The notes: generated from the sequence alone by a model not told the origin. A stretch of DNA of 64,000 nucleotides from Brevundimonas bullata (GCF_014207965.1 NZ_JACHLM010000003.1:1-64000); one strand, 5' to 3'. Shown: positions 1-9,165, counted from the first letter of the stretch. Translations and numbers: made by a program.

Positions 1-349
1 GCCCGTTCGCGGCGGAGGCGGTGTGTACCGCCTCAAGTTTTCCGTGTCAAGCAGTTCTTTTTAAAGAACTTTTTCAACACTTCCGAAGCCCGAAGGCCCC
101 AGCGGAGGCAGCTCTCTAAGGAAAGCCGATCTCCAAGTCAACCAGGCTTTTCAGCCTTTCTGCAAACCCGAAAACCGAAGCTTTCAAATCCGCCCCGCCC
201 AGTCCGTTTCCGAACCCTGCGGCCCGCCCGTTTCCGAGCGAGCGGCGGATATACGGACCTCCCCTCGAGTCCACAAGCCCTGAATGACAGTTTCACGAAC
301 TATCTCAGAGAACCGGAGTCTTTATCTGGCTCAGGCTGATTTTCCAGCC
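1..349. other. Intergenic region at left edge
   Basis: No convincing gene is visible. Two hairpins lie close together: GAGGCGG (15-21) pairs with CCGCCTC (28-34), and AGTTCTTT (53-60) pairs with AAAGAACT (63-70), followed by four T. Either could terminate a plus-strand transcript arriving from left of the window. A GAGTC (GANTC) site is at 316-320. A small GGCTG/CAGCC hairpin (334-349) lies just past the stop codon of the minus-strand CBS gene, but without a clear T-run. Nothing else is recognised. Confidence 0.5.
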
Positions 350-778
350 CTACCCTGCCGCTATATAGGTGCGCAGGCTTTCGGCTTCCCGAGTAGCTTC
401 GGCGATCTGGCATTTGACCACATCGCCGATGGAGACGACGCCTGCCAACCGCTTGTCTAGCAGCACAGGCAGGTGCCGGACGCGGCGATCCGTCATTCGG
501 CCCATCAGGACAGCGACCGTTTCAGTGGGCTCGGCATAAATCACTTCGGCAGTCATATAGTGGGCCACTGCAAGGGAGAGCGCGGCCACGCCATCACGAG
601 CGATGGCCTGAACAATGTCCCGCTCCGAGAGAACCCCGACAACATCGTCTCCCCGGCAGACAATCAGGGCCCCGACCCGCTTGCGGTCCAGTTCGGCACA
701 GGCCTCAATCAATGACGCATCAGGCGACAGGGTGAAGACCGCCTGTCCCTTGCCCTTGAGTATCTCGGCGACCAGCAT
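350..778 (-). CDS. CBS-domain pair protein
   Basis: A 142-residue cytoplasmic protein made of two CBS motifs, about residues 8-62 and 74-132, and nothing else. CBS pairs bind adenosyl ligands such as AMP or ATP and usually act as regulatory modules; this stand-alone form has no fixed partner that I can name. Visible hallmarks are the VGVLSERDIV segment ending the first motif and LAGVVSIGDVV ending the second. ATG at 778 was chosen because GGGAAGGAG lies just upstream; an upstream extension of the frame has no CBS similarity. It sits 64 bp downstream of the rhomboid gene on the same strand and may share its transcript. Confidence 0.85.
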   Translation of the reverse strand: MLVAEILKGKGQAVFTLSPDASLIEACAELDRKRVGALIVCRGDDVVGVLSERDIVQAIARDGVAALSLAVAHYMTAEVIYAEPTETVAVLMGRMTDRRVRHLPVLLDKRLAGVVSIGDVVKCQIAEATREAESLRTYIAAG

Positions 779-842
779 GGCGGCTCCTTCCCTTCTATAT
801 AGAGAGACGACCGCGGACCGGCCGCTACTCGGACAGGATCGC

Positions 843-1511
843 TCAGACGCCCCCGTGACGCAAATCCGCTCTCGGGCCGAACCAGCGCCCCAGCGGACCG
901 ACCGCCAACATACCCACCAGGAAACCGAAGGCGTGAGCCTCCCAGGCAATGCTGGCCCCGCCCCCGCCTGGGGCCAGGCCGATCAGGCCAACCGCCAGAT
1001 TGACCAGCATCCAGACCGCCGCCTGCTTCAGAACGGCGGGATGGAACAGCGGTAGTACACGGCCATGTCCCCACATGAGACGGGTCGCGGCGCCGATCAG
1101 GCCGAACACCGCTCCGGACGCGCCGACCAGATTGCTGGTGCTCCCGGGATGGCACAGGCCATAGCCGAACGCGGCGACGACGCCGCTCACGATATAGAGG
1201 GCGATGAAGGCCAGCGGCCCCATGCCGCGAGAGAGAAGACGCGCCACCGGCGTGCCGAATGCGAGCGCGCCGACGGCGTTCATGATCACATGCGCCCAAC
1301 CGCCATGTAGCAGCATGGAGGTGAGCAGGCCCGTCCAGCGCCCCTCCCACAGGTCATTTGCCCGAAACGCCATCGACATGCCCTGATCCGGCAGCCTCTC
1401 CTGCAACCAGTAGAGCACGGGCATGGAGGCTGCGATCAGCACCGGCAAGAAGGGGGCGTTGAATATACGCTCGCGCTGAGGGGCAGCTGGATCGTCGACA
1501 GGACTTTGCAT
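843..1511 (-). CDS. Rhomboid family intramembrane serine protease
   Basis: A 222-residue polytopic membrane protein of the rhomboid family, which cleaves substrates inside or next to the membrane. The catalytic dyad is visible: Ser132 in GASGA after a hydrophobic run, and His193 in EAHAFGF in the last membrane helix. The HxxxN pair (His74, Asn78) of the second helix, which forms the oxyanion region, is also present. About six membrane segments fit the minimal bacterial rhomboid. The start ATG has AAGGGG immediately upstream. It is divergent from hfaA, with 109 bp between starts. Its substrate cannot be inferred; closeness to holdfast genes may be chance. Confidence 0.88.
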   Translation of the reverse strand: MQSPVDDPAAPQRERIFNAPFLPVLIAASMPVLYWLQERLPDQGMSMAFRANDLWEGRWTGLLTSMLLHGGWAHVIMNAVGALAFGTPVARLLSRGMGPLAFIALYIVSGVVAAFGYGLCHPGSTSNLVGASGAVFGLIGAATRLMWGHGRVLPLFHPAVLKQAAVWMLVNLAVGLIGLAPGGGGASIAWEAHAFGFLVGMLAVGPLGRWFGPRADLRHGGV

Positions 1512-1620
1512 AACCCCTTGATGGGCAAAGACCGGTGCAATCTCAAGCCGATATTAAGACCCGCGTTCCTAACTGGCACGCGGGTTGCTTGGCGACCTTC
1601 ATCGCCCTGCGGAGTCCCCT
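1512..1620 (+). promoter_or_regulatory. hfaA / rhomboid divergent control region
   Basis: This 109-bp spacer must hold promoters for both the rhomboid gene (minus) and hfaA (plus). It contains a perfect inverted repeat, ACCCGCG (1559-1565) and CGCGGGT (1579-1585), with a 13-nt spacer, preceded by ATATTAAG. The repeat could be an operator or an mRNA hairpin. A GAGTC (GANTC) site overlaps the hfaA ribosome-binding site GGAG. No promoter consensus is certain. Confidence 0.35.
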
Positions 1621-2055
1621 ATGCCGTTTCAAAAACTGATCCTGACCGCCGCCGCCCTGGCCCTGCCTGTTCTGGCGGCCGACGCCGCCTCGGCGCAGTC
1701 GACCGGCTCGGCGGGCGCCGCCCAGTTCCAGGCGGGCTATGGCTCCTCGCGCTACACCACCGCCCAGAACTCCAGCGGATCGACCCGCGACGCCAACGGC
1801 AATCGTCTGATCGTCAACGGCATCATGCAGACCGGGGCCAGCGCCTACTCCAATTCCACCGGCGGTGCTTCAAACGGCTACGTCGGCGCCGGATCGTCCA
1901 ACAACGGGACAGCCATCGGCGGCGCGATCGCCACCGGCAACAGCCTGAACGTCGTGGTTCAAGGCAACCGGAACACGGTGATCGTCAACTCCACCCAGAA
2001 CAACACCGGCAACATCACCGCCGGAACCGCCCTGAACGGGACCCTGAACTTCTAA
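1621..2055 (+). CDS. hfaA: Holdfast attachment protein HfaA
   Basis: A 144-residue exported protein. In Caulobacter, HfaA with HfaB and HfaD anchors the polysaccharide holdfast to the cell pole or stalk; HfaA behaves as a curli-like polymeric surface protein. The sequence shows a signal peptide (residues 1 to about 24, ending AASAQS), the STRDANGNRLIVNGIM region resembling known HfaA, and a Gly/Asn/Ser/Thr-rich body with few charged residues, as expected for an amyloid-like fibre subunit. ATG at 1621 has GGAG upstream and gives a proper signal peptide; a longer frame from 1585 would not. The stop overlaps the hfaB start by one base (TAATG), so the two are translationally coupled. Confidence 0.85.
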   Translation: MPFQKLILTAAALALPVLAADAASAQSTGSAGAAQFQAGYGSSRYTTAQNSSGSTRDANGNRLIVNGIMQTGASAYSNSTGGASNGYVGAGSSNNGTAIGGAIATGNSLNVVVQGNRNTVIVNSTQNNTGNITAGTALNGTLNF

Positions 2056-3074
2056 TGACAGCATTTCGCTTCCCTCGTCCGCTGCGAGGCGCCGCCGTCG
2101 CGGCCGCCGTCGCCAGCGTCCTGGCCGGGTGCGCCAGCACGAGCGCCGGTCCCTCGGGCCAGTACGCCTCGCCGATCGGCAATGCGCCGGTGACGTCCAA
2201 CCCCACGCCCTACTCGACCGCGCTCTACTGCCTGGCCGACTATGCACGCCGCTATAACCTGCCGTCGCCGCGCATGGCCGTCGGTCGGATCAGCGACTAT
2301 ACGGGCTCCATCTCCTCCGATGGCGGACGCCAGATCACCCAAGGCGCCTCCCTGATGGCTAACACCGCCCTGGCCAAGGCCGGCGCGCGGATCGTCGAAC
2401 GCTACGACACCTCGGTGTCCGAGCTGGAGTTGCGCTACGCCAACAACAAGCTGATCGGCGACGACCAGGAGAACGGCGGGCCCCAGGACGCCGCCTACCG
2501 CCGCATTCTGGCCGGCCAGGTGCCCGGCTCGGACTTCTATGTTGTCGGCGGCATCACCGAGGTGAACTACAACATCCGCTCGGGCGGCATCGACATCGCC
2601 GGCGGCGAGGTCCAGCAAAACGGCGGCTCGGGTATGCTGACCGGCAAGGTCTTCGTCATGAACGTGGCGATCGACCTGCGCCTGGTCCAGACCACCACGC
2701 TCGAAGTCGTCGACGTCGTCTCATATCAGAAGCAGATCGTCGGACGCGAGATCTCGGCGGGCGTGTTCGACTTCCTGAACGGCAACGTCTTCGACATCTC
2801 GGCCGGCACCAGCGGGCTCGAGCCGGTGCAACTGGCCGTCCGCGCTCTGGTGGAGCGCGCCACGGTCGAGTTCATGGCCAATCTCTATGGCGCGCCGGGC
2901 CCCGAGGTCTGCCTCAGCCCCGCCAATGATCCCCTGGGCGACTCTCCGGTCGGCCCTACCGGCGGCTACTATCCCGCCTATGCAAATACGGACACGAACA
3001 ATGGTCAGACTCGCGCGGATCCGTCTCGCTGGCACGATCGCCGCGACGGCGATGTGCGCCGCGGCCGCTACTGA
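2055..3074 (+). CDS. hfaB: Holdfast anchoring lipoprotein HfaB (CsgG family)
   Basis: A 339-residue outer-membrane lipoprotein related to CsgG, the curli secretion channel; in Caulobacter HfaB is needed to export and stabilise HfaA and HfaD. It has an N-terminal signal with lipobox LAGC (Cys26) and a CsgG-like core covering about residues 60-290. The start overlaps the hfaA stop. The last 24 codons lie inside hfaD in a different frame and are rich in Arg, Asp and Asn, unlike the core, so this tail may be an unconstrained extension. Position between a curli-like subunit and a second surface protein supports the transport role. Confidence 0.85.
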   Translation: MTAFRFPRPLRGAAVAAAVASVLAGCASTSAGPSGQYASPIGNAPVTSNPTPYSTALYCLADYARRYNLPSPRMAVGRISDYTGSISSDGGRQITQGASLMANTALAKAGARIVERYDTSVSELELRYANNKLIGDDQENGGPQDAAYRRILAGQVPGSDFYVVGGITEVNYNIRSGGIDIAGGEVQQNGGSGMLTGKVFVMNVAIDLRLVQTTTLEVVDVVSYQKQIVGREISAGVFDFLNGNVFDISAGTSGLEPVQLAVRALVERATVEFMANLYGAPGPEVCLSPANDPLGDSPVGPTGGYYPAYANTDTNNGQTRADPSRWHDRRDGDVRRGRY

Positions 3075-4245
3075 GGTCGCGGCCCAGGACCGCAGCCAGG
3101 TCCTGAACGAACAGCTCCAGCTCGGCGACGTCTTCGGCGGGCAAACGTTGAACGTCGTCGACGTCAGCGGCCAGGTGACTGTGACCACCGACGCGCGCGG
3201 CAACCAGTTGGTCGGCGCTTCCAACGGGCGCAGCACTGACATTGACTCATCTCAGGACATGCGCGGCGACGTTTCGGCGTCGACCACGCTCACCCTGGAT
3301 GGCGACACCAATGGACCGGTGACCAGCGCCACCGAGGCCCGCGGCAACTCACTGACGGGCGCGATCTACTATGGCCAGATGACGGTCGATGCGACCCAGG
3401 CGCTCAGCGGCGACGTCACCGCCACGACCAACCTGACAGGGACAGACGCTCGTCTCGTCGGCGGCGGACAGATTTCGGCAGGAGCCTTCGGCAACACCGT
3501 TGCCCTGGTCGGTGGCGGCTCCGGCGATCGCCGCGCCGCCCTGACCGGACGCATCGACCAGACGGTCACCGGCGACGTCCGCGCGAGTAATCTGGCGTCG
3601 CCGCGTTTCGTCCGGGAGCCGGCCGAGTTTGTCAGCCAGGCCGTCGCCAATACGGTGCAGGGCACGACCGGCCCCAACGCGAGTCAGGAGCTGGATGTCC
3701 GACAACGCTCATCGGGCGCTCTGGTCGAGGCCAGGACCGGCGTCTGGGCCGGCAACGGCTGGAACCTGGCGGCGCGCGCCCATGCCGGCGGCAACCAGGC
3801 GAACTTCTACAACCAGGGCGGCTCCCTAGTCCCGACGACAGATCAGGCGAATAGCGCCCAAATCCGCAGCGACAGCGAACTCAGCAGCTATGACTTCGGC
3901 AAGGCGACGTCTTCCGCCACCGCTGTCGCCAACGACGTGACCATCGCCAACAACGACATCTATGTCGACATCGACAACACCCAGCTGAACACAGGCGGCG
4001 TCGAGGCGACCGCCTCCTTCACCGGACAAAAGGGCTATGACGCCTATGTCGGCGCCCAGGCGGCCGGCAATGCGATCACGGGCTACGGCGCTGCGCCAAT
4101 CGTCCGCAACGTCCAGAGCAACAGCGGCGACGTCAGCGCCACCGCCACGACGACGATCAATGGCTCTGGCCGCCACGTCATCGCCGGCGCCAACGCCGTC
4201 GGCAACGCGGCGACCTTCTATGTCACCGGCACGGGCGGAAATTAA
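3001..4245 (+). CDS. hfaD: Holdfast anchor protein HfaD
   Basis: A 414-residue exported protein with a signal peptide (about residues 1-29, ending EVAAQ). The mature part is a series of loosely repeated beta-strand units with recurring 'GDVSA-T-T', 'GDVTATTNL' and 'VEATASF' patterns, about every 45-60 residues, rich in Asn, Gly, Thr and Ala, which suits a surface fibre or solenoid. In Caulobacter HfaD is an outer surface component of the holdfast anchor complex. ATG at 3001 was chosen because it begins a good signal peptide; it overlaps hfaB by 74 nt. An in-frame ATG at 2980 has no better ribosome-binding site. Third gene of the hfa operon. Confidence 0.8.
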   Translation: MVRLARIRLAGTIAATAMCAAAATEVAAQDRSQVLNEQLQLGDVFGGQTLNVVDVSGQVTVTTDARGNQLVGASNGRSTDIDSSQDMRGDVSASTTLTLDGDTNGPVTSATEARGNSLTGAIYYGQMTVDATQALSGDVTATTNLTGTDARLVGGGQISAGAFGNTVALVGGGSGDRRAALTGRIDQTVTGDVRASNLASPRFVREPAEFVSQAVANTVQGTTGPNASQELDVRQRSSGALVEARTGVWAGNGWNLAARAHAGGNQANFYNQGGSLVPTTDQANSAQIRSDSELSSYDFGKATSSATAVANDVTIANNDIYVDIDNTQLNTGGVEATASFTGQKGYDAYVGAQAAGNAITGYGAAPIVRNVQSNSGDVSATATTTINGSGRHVIAGANAVGNAATFYVTGTGGN

Positions 4246-4384
4246 CATTCGGTAACTTGAGGTAGTCAAGCCTCTTTGTCACTCTGAACGAACGTGCTTA
4301 CGCCAATGCACGCGACCATCGACGTGCAGGGCAGCAGTCAGTCCCGGGGGCCGCCTGATCGCACGAGGTCCGGAGTCTGACTGA

Positions 4385-7267
4385 ATGCGATCGCCTCGCC
4401 ATCTGTTGCTGCTTGCCGCCTCGAGCCTCGCCCTTATGGGCGGGGCCGCCCTGCCCGCTGTCGCCCTGGCGCCGCCGCCGGCAGCCGCTGCTCAGGACGC
4501 CCAGCCGTCCCAACCTTGGGCCCAAGCCGCCAGCGACATTCCAGCCGATACCGCTGTCCGTTTCGGCACCCTGCCCAACGGCATGCGCTACGCCATCATG
4601 AAGAACGCCACGCCGCCCGGGCAGGCGTCGCTGCGCCTTCGGATCGCGGCCGGCTCGCTGATGGAGAACGAGGATCAGCTGGGTCTGGCCCACTTCATGG
4701 AGCACATGGCCTTCAACGGTACGACCAACGTGCCCGAGAACGATCTGCTGCGTATCCTTGAGCGTCTGGGTCTGGCCTTCGGCGCCGACACCAATGCTTT
4801 CACCAGCTTCGACCAGACCGCCTATACGCTGGAGCTGCCGCGCACCAACGACGAGACCGTCGACACTTCGCTGCGGATCATGCGCGAGCAGGTCTCCGAA
4901 GCCCTGATGAAGGCCGAGGCCATCGACGAAGAGCGCGGCGTGATCGAGGGCGAAGAGCGCCTGCGCAACACCCCAGGGCTGCGGTCCACAAAGGCCCAGC
5001 TCGCTCTGCTGGCGCCGGGCCAGCGTCTGTCCAACCGCCTGCCGATCGGCGACCTGAGCATCATTCGCTCGGCTCCCCGCGAGCGCTTCGTGGAGTTCTA
5101 TAACGCCTATTATCGGCCGGAACGTGCGACCATGATCGCGGTCGGCGACTTTGACGTCGATCAGATGGAAGCCAAGATCAAGGCGACCTTCTCTGACTGG
5201 AAGCCCAAGGCCGCCGACGGCCCGAATCCCGATCTGGGAAGCGTCGCCCCACGTTCGGCCGAGACCCGCATCCTGATCGAACCGGGCGTTCAGTCCTCGA
5301 TCCAGCTGAACTGGATACGCAATCCCGACCTGGACCCCGACACCTTCTCCGAGCGGCGAGACAAGTTCGTCCAGAGTCTGGGCCTGGCGGTGCTGAACCG
5401 CCGGCTGGGCGAGATCGCCCGCGCCGACAATCCGCCCTTCCTCAACGCCAGCGCCGGTCAGGGCAGCCTGTTCGACTCGCTCGACCTGGGCACCGTCTCA
5501 GCCAACTTCAATCCGGGCGGCCTGAAGCGCGCACTGGATACCATGGAGCAGGAACAGCGCCGCCTGGTGCAGTTCGGCGTGACGCAGGCCGAGTTGGACC
5601 GCGAGATCGCTAATACGCGCACCGCGCTTGAAAACGCCGTCCAGGCGGCGGCGACGCGCAGCACGCCGGCCCTGGCCAACGCCCTGCTGTCGGCGGCCAA
5701 CGACGACACGGTCTTCTCCTCGCCAGCCACCAACCTGGCCCAGTTCGAAGCTGTGGTGAAAGACCTTAAAGCCGAGCAGGTCAGCACGGCGGTCAAGTCG
5801 GTGTTCGAAGGCTATGGCCCGCTTGCTCTGGTCGTCACGCCAGAAGCCATCGAAGGCGGCGAGGCCGGCGTCACTGCTGCCCTTGCAGCCAGCCGAGCCG
5901 TCGCCGTCACCGCCCCCGCTGCGCAAGCGGAACTGCAATGGCCCTATGCCGACTTCGGCAAGATCGCCGCGCCCAGCAGCCAGACCGAAGTGGCCGCTGT
6001 CGGCGCCACGGTCGTCGCCTTCCCCAACGGCGTGCGCCTGACGGTCAAGCCGACCGACTTCAAGGACCAGCAGATCCTGGTCACGGTCCGCACCGGCATC
6101 GGCGAAGAAGGCCTGCCGACCGACCGCTTCACCTCCCAGATGCTGGCCCCGATGGTCTTCACCCAGGGAGGTCTGGGCAAGCTGACGGCGGACGAGCTCA
6201 GCCGCGTCCTGACCGGCAAGATCTACAGCGCCGGCTTCGCCATCGACGGCGACGCCTATCAGCTGTCGGGCGCCACCCGCCCCTCCGATCTGCAACTGCA
6301 GATGCAGGTGCTGGCCGCCTATCTGACGGATCCGGGCCTGCGCCCCGCGCCGTTCGAGCAGATCAAGGCGTTCTTCCCGCAAATACTGGCCCAGCAGATC
6401 GCCACCCCCGGCGGCGCCTTCGGCATCCAGGCCGCAGGCTTGCTCGCCAGCGGCGACAAGCGCGAAACGGTGCCCGCAGCTTCGGACATCGCCGCCTTCA
6501 CCCTCGACGAGCTCAAGCAAGGCGTGACCCAGGGCATGGCGTCCGGCCCGATCGACATCGTCATGGTCGGCGACGTCACGGTGGAGGACGCCGTCAAGGC
6601 CGTAGCCTCGACCTTCGCGGCCCTGCCGACCCGCGCGCCGGCGGCCCAACCCCTGCCCGGTTCGGACCAGCGTCGCTTCCCGGCGCCGACGGCCCAGCCG
6701 GTGCGCCTGACGCATACGGGTCCGGCCGAGCAGGCCCTGGCTTATATGGCCTGGCCGACGACAGACGCCGTCGACGACCGCACCGAGGCGCGCAAGGTCA
6801 GCATCCTGGCCGAGGTGTTCAAGCTGCGGGTGCTGGACGAAATCCGCGAGAAGCAGGCCCTGGCCTATTCGCCGCGCGTCTCATCCTCGGCGTCTGACGT
6901 GTTCAAGGGTTACGGTTCCATCTCGGTCATGGCCGAGACGGCGGCGGACAAGATCCCGGCCTTCTACGCCGCGGTCGACGCCATCATCGCCTCGCTTCGG
7001 GACACGCCCGTCACCGAGGACGAGTTGAACCGCGCCCGTCTGCCGACGATCGAGTCCCTGCGTCGCAGCCAGGCCGGCAACGAATACTGGCTGGGCCAAC
7101 TCGAGGATCTCGCCGCCAAGCCTGCCTCGGTCGAGCAGATTCAGACCCACATCACGGATCTGGAATCCTTCACGCCCGCCGATATCCAGGCGGCGGCCCG
7201 CCAGTACTTGAAACCGGGCGCGGCGTGGAAGGCCGAGGTCGTCTCGGTCAACGCCCCGGCCCAGTAA
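4385..7267 (+). CDS. Secreted M16 family zinc metallopeptidase (insulinase/pitrilysin type)
   Basis: A 960-residue periplasmic or secreted peptidase made of two M16 halves in one chain. The signal peptide spans about residues 1-35. The inverted zinc motif HxxEH is intact (His103-Phe-Met-Glu-His107), and the acidic stretch at 181-191 should supply the third zinc ligand. The second half (from about residue 525) keeps the fold but not the motif, as is usual in single-chain M16 enzymes. Such enzymes degrade peptides; no specific substrate is evident. The gene follows hfaD by 139 bp with its own GGAG ribosome-binding site and ends at a strong terminator, so it may be co-expressed with or independent of the hfa genes. 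Confidence 0.9.
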   Translation: MRSPRHLLLLAASSLALMGGAALPAVALAPPPAAAAQDAQPSQPWAQAASDIPADTAVRFGTLPNGMRYAIMKNATPPGQASLRLRIAAGSLMENEDQLGLAHFMEHMAFNGTTNVPENDLLRILERLGLAFGADTNAFTSFDQTAYTLELPRTNDETVDTSLRIMREQVSEALMKAEAIDEERGVIEGEERLRNTPGLRSTKAQLALLAPGQRLSNRLPIGDLSIIRSAPRERFVEFYNAYYRPERATMIAVGDFDVDQMEAKIKATFSDWKPKAADGPNPDLGSVAPRSAETRILIEPGVQSSIQLNWIRNPDLDPDTFSERRDKFVQSLGLAVLNRRLGEIARADNPPFLNASAGQGSLFDSLDLGTVSANFNPGGLKRALDTMEQEQRRLVQFGVTQAELDREIANTRTALENAVQAAATRSTPALANALLSAANDDTVFSSPATNLAQFEAVVKDLKAEQVSTAVKSVFEGYGPLALVVTPEAIEGGEAGVTAALAASRAVAVTAPAAQAELQWPYADFGKIAAPSSQTEVAAVGATVVAFPNGVRLTVKPTDFKDQQILVTVRTGIGEEGLPTDRFTSQMLAPMVFTQGGLGKLTADELSRVLTGKIYSAGFAIDGDAYQLSGATRPSDLQLQMQVLAAYLTDPGLRPAPFEQIKAFFPQILAQQIATPGGAFGIQAAGLLASGDKRETVPAASDIAAFTLDELKQGVTQGMASGPIDIVMVGDVTVEDAVKAVASTFAALPTRAPAAQPLPGSDQRRFPAPTAQPVRLTHTGPAEQALAYMAWPTTDAVDDRTEARKVSILAEVFKLRVLDEIREKQALAYSPRVSSSASDVFKGYGSISVMAETAADKIPAFYAAVDAIIASLRDTPVTEDELNRARLPTIESLRRSQAGNEYWLGQLEDLAAKPASVEQIQTHITDLESFTPADIQAAARQYLKPGAAWKAEVVSVNAPAQ

Positions 7268-7289
7268 GGTTCGAGCAGGCGACGAAAAA

Positions 7290-7326
7290 GGGGCCCCGAT
7301 CCAGCGGATCGGGGCCCCAAGTCTTT
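7290..7326 (+). terminator. Intrinsic terminator of the M16 peptidase gene
   Basis: A 13-bp perfect stem, GGGGCCCCGATCC (7290-7302) with GGATCGGGGCCCC (7306-7318), a 3-nt loop, then AAGTCTTTT. It lies 23 bp past the peptidase stop. Confidence 0.85.
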
Positions 7327-7397
7327 TGGCCTAATCGACGGAGAGTCGATGGACGAAATCTAGGTCAATCCGGATGACGCCAGCCTGAACAGCCTAT

Positions 7398-8219
7398 TCA
7401 GAAGACGCGACCGCCGACGCCGCCGTCCAGCATGATCATCGCGCCCGAGGCCACCGAGCCGGCGCTCTCGACCATTTCCTCACGATACTCGGTGTAGGTT
7501 TCTTCGCGGACCATGGTCAGAACCTTCACGCCCGCGCCATAGCGGCGCAGCAGCGAACGCTCGTTGCAGTCGCGCTCCTGTTTCTCAGGGCGGCATTCCA
7601 GCATCCCGCCGCGGCCGTACCACAGGGCCTCGCGCTTGTTGCAATTGACGGTTTCGCCAGGGCCGCCCGCCTCGTCGGCGATGGTCCATTGCAGCTTGGT
7701 CCCCGCGATGCAGCGATAGAGTTCGCCCTCGTAGTCCATGGCGACGTCCTTGCCGGGACGCACCTGCGAGGCGGGGTGCGGCACGGCGCGGTCGTCGATG
7801 CAGACGGCCTGAATGACCACCCGCTTTTCCATCCGGCGCGAGGCCGTGTAGGGAACGCGGACCGCCTGCATGGTCTTGCCTTCAACCGACAGGCCCTGGA
7901 TCGTGGTCGGATAGGGCTGGTCCACGTTGAAGTAGGCACCGCCGCCACCGCCGACGACGATGATGCCGCCGCGTCCGCCGCCGTGCGTGTTCACGTTGAA
8001 ATTCCAGGTGCCGCCGCCGCCGCCGATGCCGTCGCGTGGCGTGATCGGCGGCGTCACCGGCGGCGCGCCGCAATTGCCGCCGCACGGAATCACCGGCGGC
8101 GGCGGCGGCGGGGGCGGCTGGCACGTGCCGCCGCACTGAGCGGCGGCGGTGTCAGCCACCGCCATCAGGCCGACGAAAGCCCCGGCCGCAGCCAGCAAAG
8201 TCTTTATCCGCACCCGCAT
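7398..8219 (-). CDS. Secreted proline/glycine-rich protein of unknown function
   Basis: A 273-residue exported protein of no recognised family. It has a signal peptide (1 to about 27, ending TAAAQ), then CGGTC, a run of eight prolines, a CGGNC repeat, and a glycine-rich stretch (about residues 65-96) before a compact C-terminal domain with paired cysteines (for example CIDD, CIAG, CNKR, CRPE, CNER), suggesting disulfides in the periplasm or at the surface. The C-terminal part ends in an alanine/glycine-rich tail. ATG at 8219 follows GGAG; the frame extends upstream without a signal. I cannot assign a function; a cell-envelope structural role is a guess. Confidence 0.7.
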   Translation of the reverse strand: MRVRIKTLLAAAGAFVGLMAVADTAAAQCGGTCQPPPPPPPPVIPCGGNCGAPPVTPPITPRDGIGGGGGTWNFNVNTHGGGRGGIIVVGGGGGAYFNVDQPYPTTIQGLSVEGKTMQAVRVPYTASRRMEKRVVIQAVCIDDRAVPHPASQVRPGKDVAMDYEGELYRCIAGTKLQWTIADEAGGPGETVNCNKREALWYGRGGMLECRPEKQERDCNERSLLRRYGAGVKVLTMVREETYTEYREEMVESAGSVASGAMIMLDGGVGGRVF

Positions 8220-8375
8220 GGGCTGGACTCCTGCATTGTTCTTCGTGCCCGCTCCCTGCAAGTCGCGGGCCGGTCCAATGAACGACGAAACAGCAAAAGC
8301 CTTGCGTTTCCGTTGCCTTCGCGCCGCCGGGCAGGCGTGCGACTGTGCCATCCTGACGCGACCCGCCGACGGGCC

Positions 8376-8903
8376 TCAGACGGGGCGTAGTTCCCGAACG
8401 TAGCGCCGCCAGTTCTCGACGTAGTGCTGAGCCGAAATCCGCAGGGCCTCGATCTGCCCCGCTTCCAATTCCCGCACCACCTTGCCCGGTTGGCCCATAA
8501 CGAGACTGTTGTCCGGAATGACCTTGCCCTCGGTGATCAGGGCATTGGCGCCGATGAGGCAGTTCTTTCCGATGTGGGCGCCGTTCAGGATCACAGCGCC
8601 AATGCCGACCAAGCTGTTGTCGCCGATGGTGCAGCCATGCAGCATGGCCTTGTGGCCCACCGTCACGCCTTCGCCGATGGTCAGAGGCGAGCCGACATCC
8701 GTATGCAGGATGCTGCCGTCTTGAATATTGCTGTCGCGGCCGATCACGATGGGATCATTGTCCCCTCGCAAAACCGTGTTGAACCAGATGCTGGCGCCGG
8801 GATTCAGAATCACATTTCCTAGGACCGTTGCATTCGGCGCGATCCAGTATTCGCCCTCCGGCGGAAGCTGAGGCTTGCTGTCGCCCAGACTGTAAACACT
8901 CAT
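8376..8903 (-). CDS. Gamma-carbonic anhydrase family hexapeptide-repeat protein
   Basis: A 175-residue left-handed beta-helix protein of the gamma-class carbonic anhydrase/YrdA group. Isoleucine/valine-gated hexapeptide repeats run from about residue 22 to 135, ending in a C-terminal helix. The metal ligands are present as His67, His84 and His89, with Arg46, Asp48 and Gln61 of the active-site pattern, so it is probably a metal-binding trimer; many members of this group have weak or no measured carbonic anhydrase activity. Single gene, divergent from phoH. Confidence 0.85.
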   Translation of the reverse strand: MSVYSLGDSKPQLPPEGEYWIAPNATVLGNVILNPGASIWFNTVLRGDNDPIVIGRDSNIQDGSILHTDVGSPLTIGEGVTVGHKAMLHGCTIGDNSLVGIGAVILNGAHIGKNCLIGANALITEGKVIPDNSLVMGQPGKVVRELEAGQIEALRISAQHYVENWRRYVRELRPV

Positions 8904-9165
8904 CAGAACACGCCCTATGTTTCAGAAAATGATGGCTTTAAGCCTTCATAAACTACGTTAGCATCATTCTGTTGATGCGATTCGAGGCTGCTATTTCGGC
9001 CCCGGATCCGAAGCCGGATCAAGCCCGGTCCGGTCAGATACTGGAGAATGCGCATGGCGTGTTCGCGACCAGTTCCGGGACGACGCCTCTGCTGCGGCGA
9101 TGACCCTGCGGCTGATCCGGGCGGCCGCTGCATTGTTCCGCCCCTCTCCTCCCCCACCGACGACC
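8904..9165 (+). promoter_or_regulatory. Long phoH leader, candidate small RNA or attenuator
   Basis: A 311-bp spacer separates the divergent carbonic-anhydrase-like gene and phoH. On the plus strand it ends in a clear intrinsic terminator (9166-9196) located before the phoH ribosome-binding site. So something transcribed from within 8904-9165 would stop just before phoH, consistent with a small RNA or an attenuated 5' leader. The stretch is GC-rich with several short complementary blocks (for example CCGGATC near 9003 and GATCCGG near 9114). I do not recognise it as 6S, SRP RNA, tmRNA or a known riboswitch. Confidence 0.35.
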
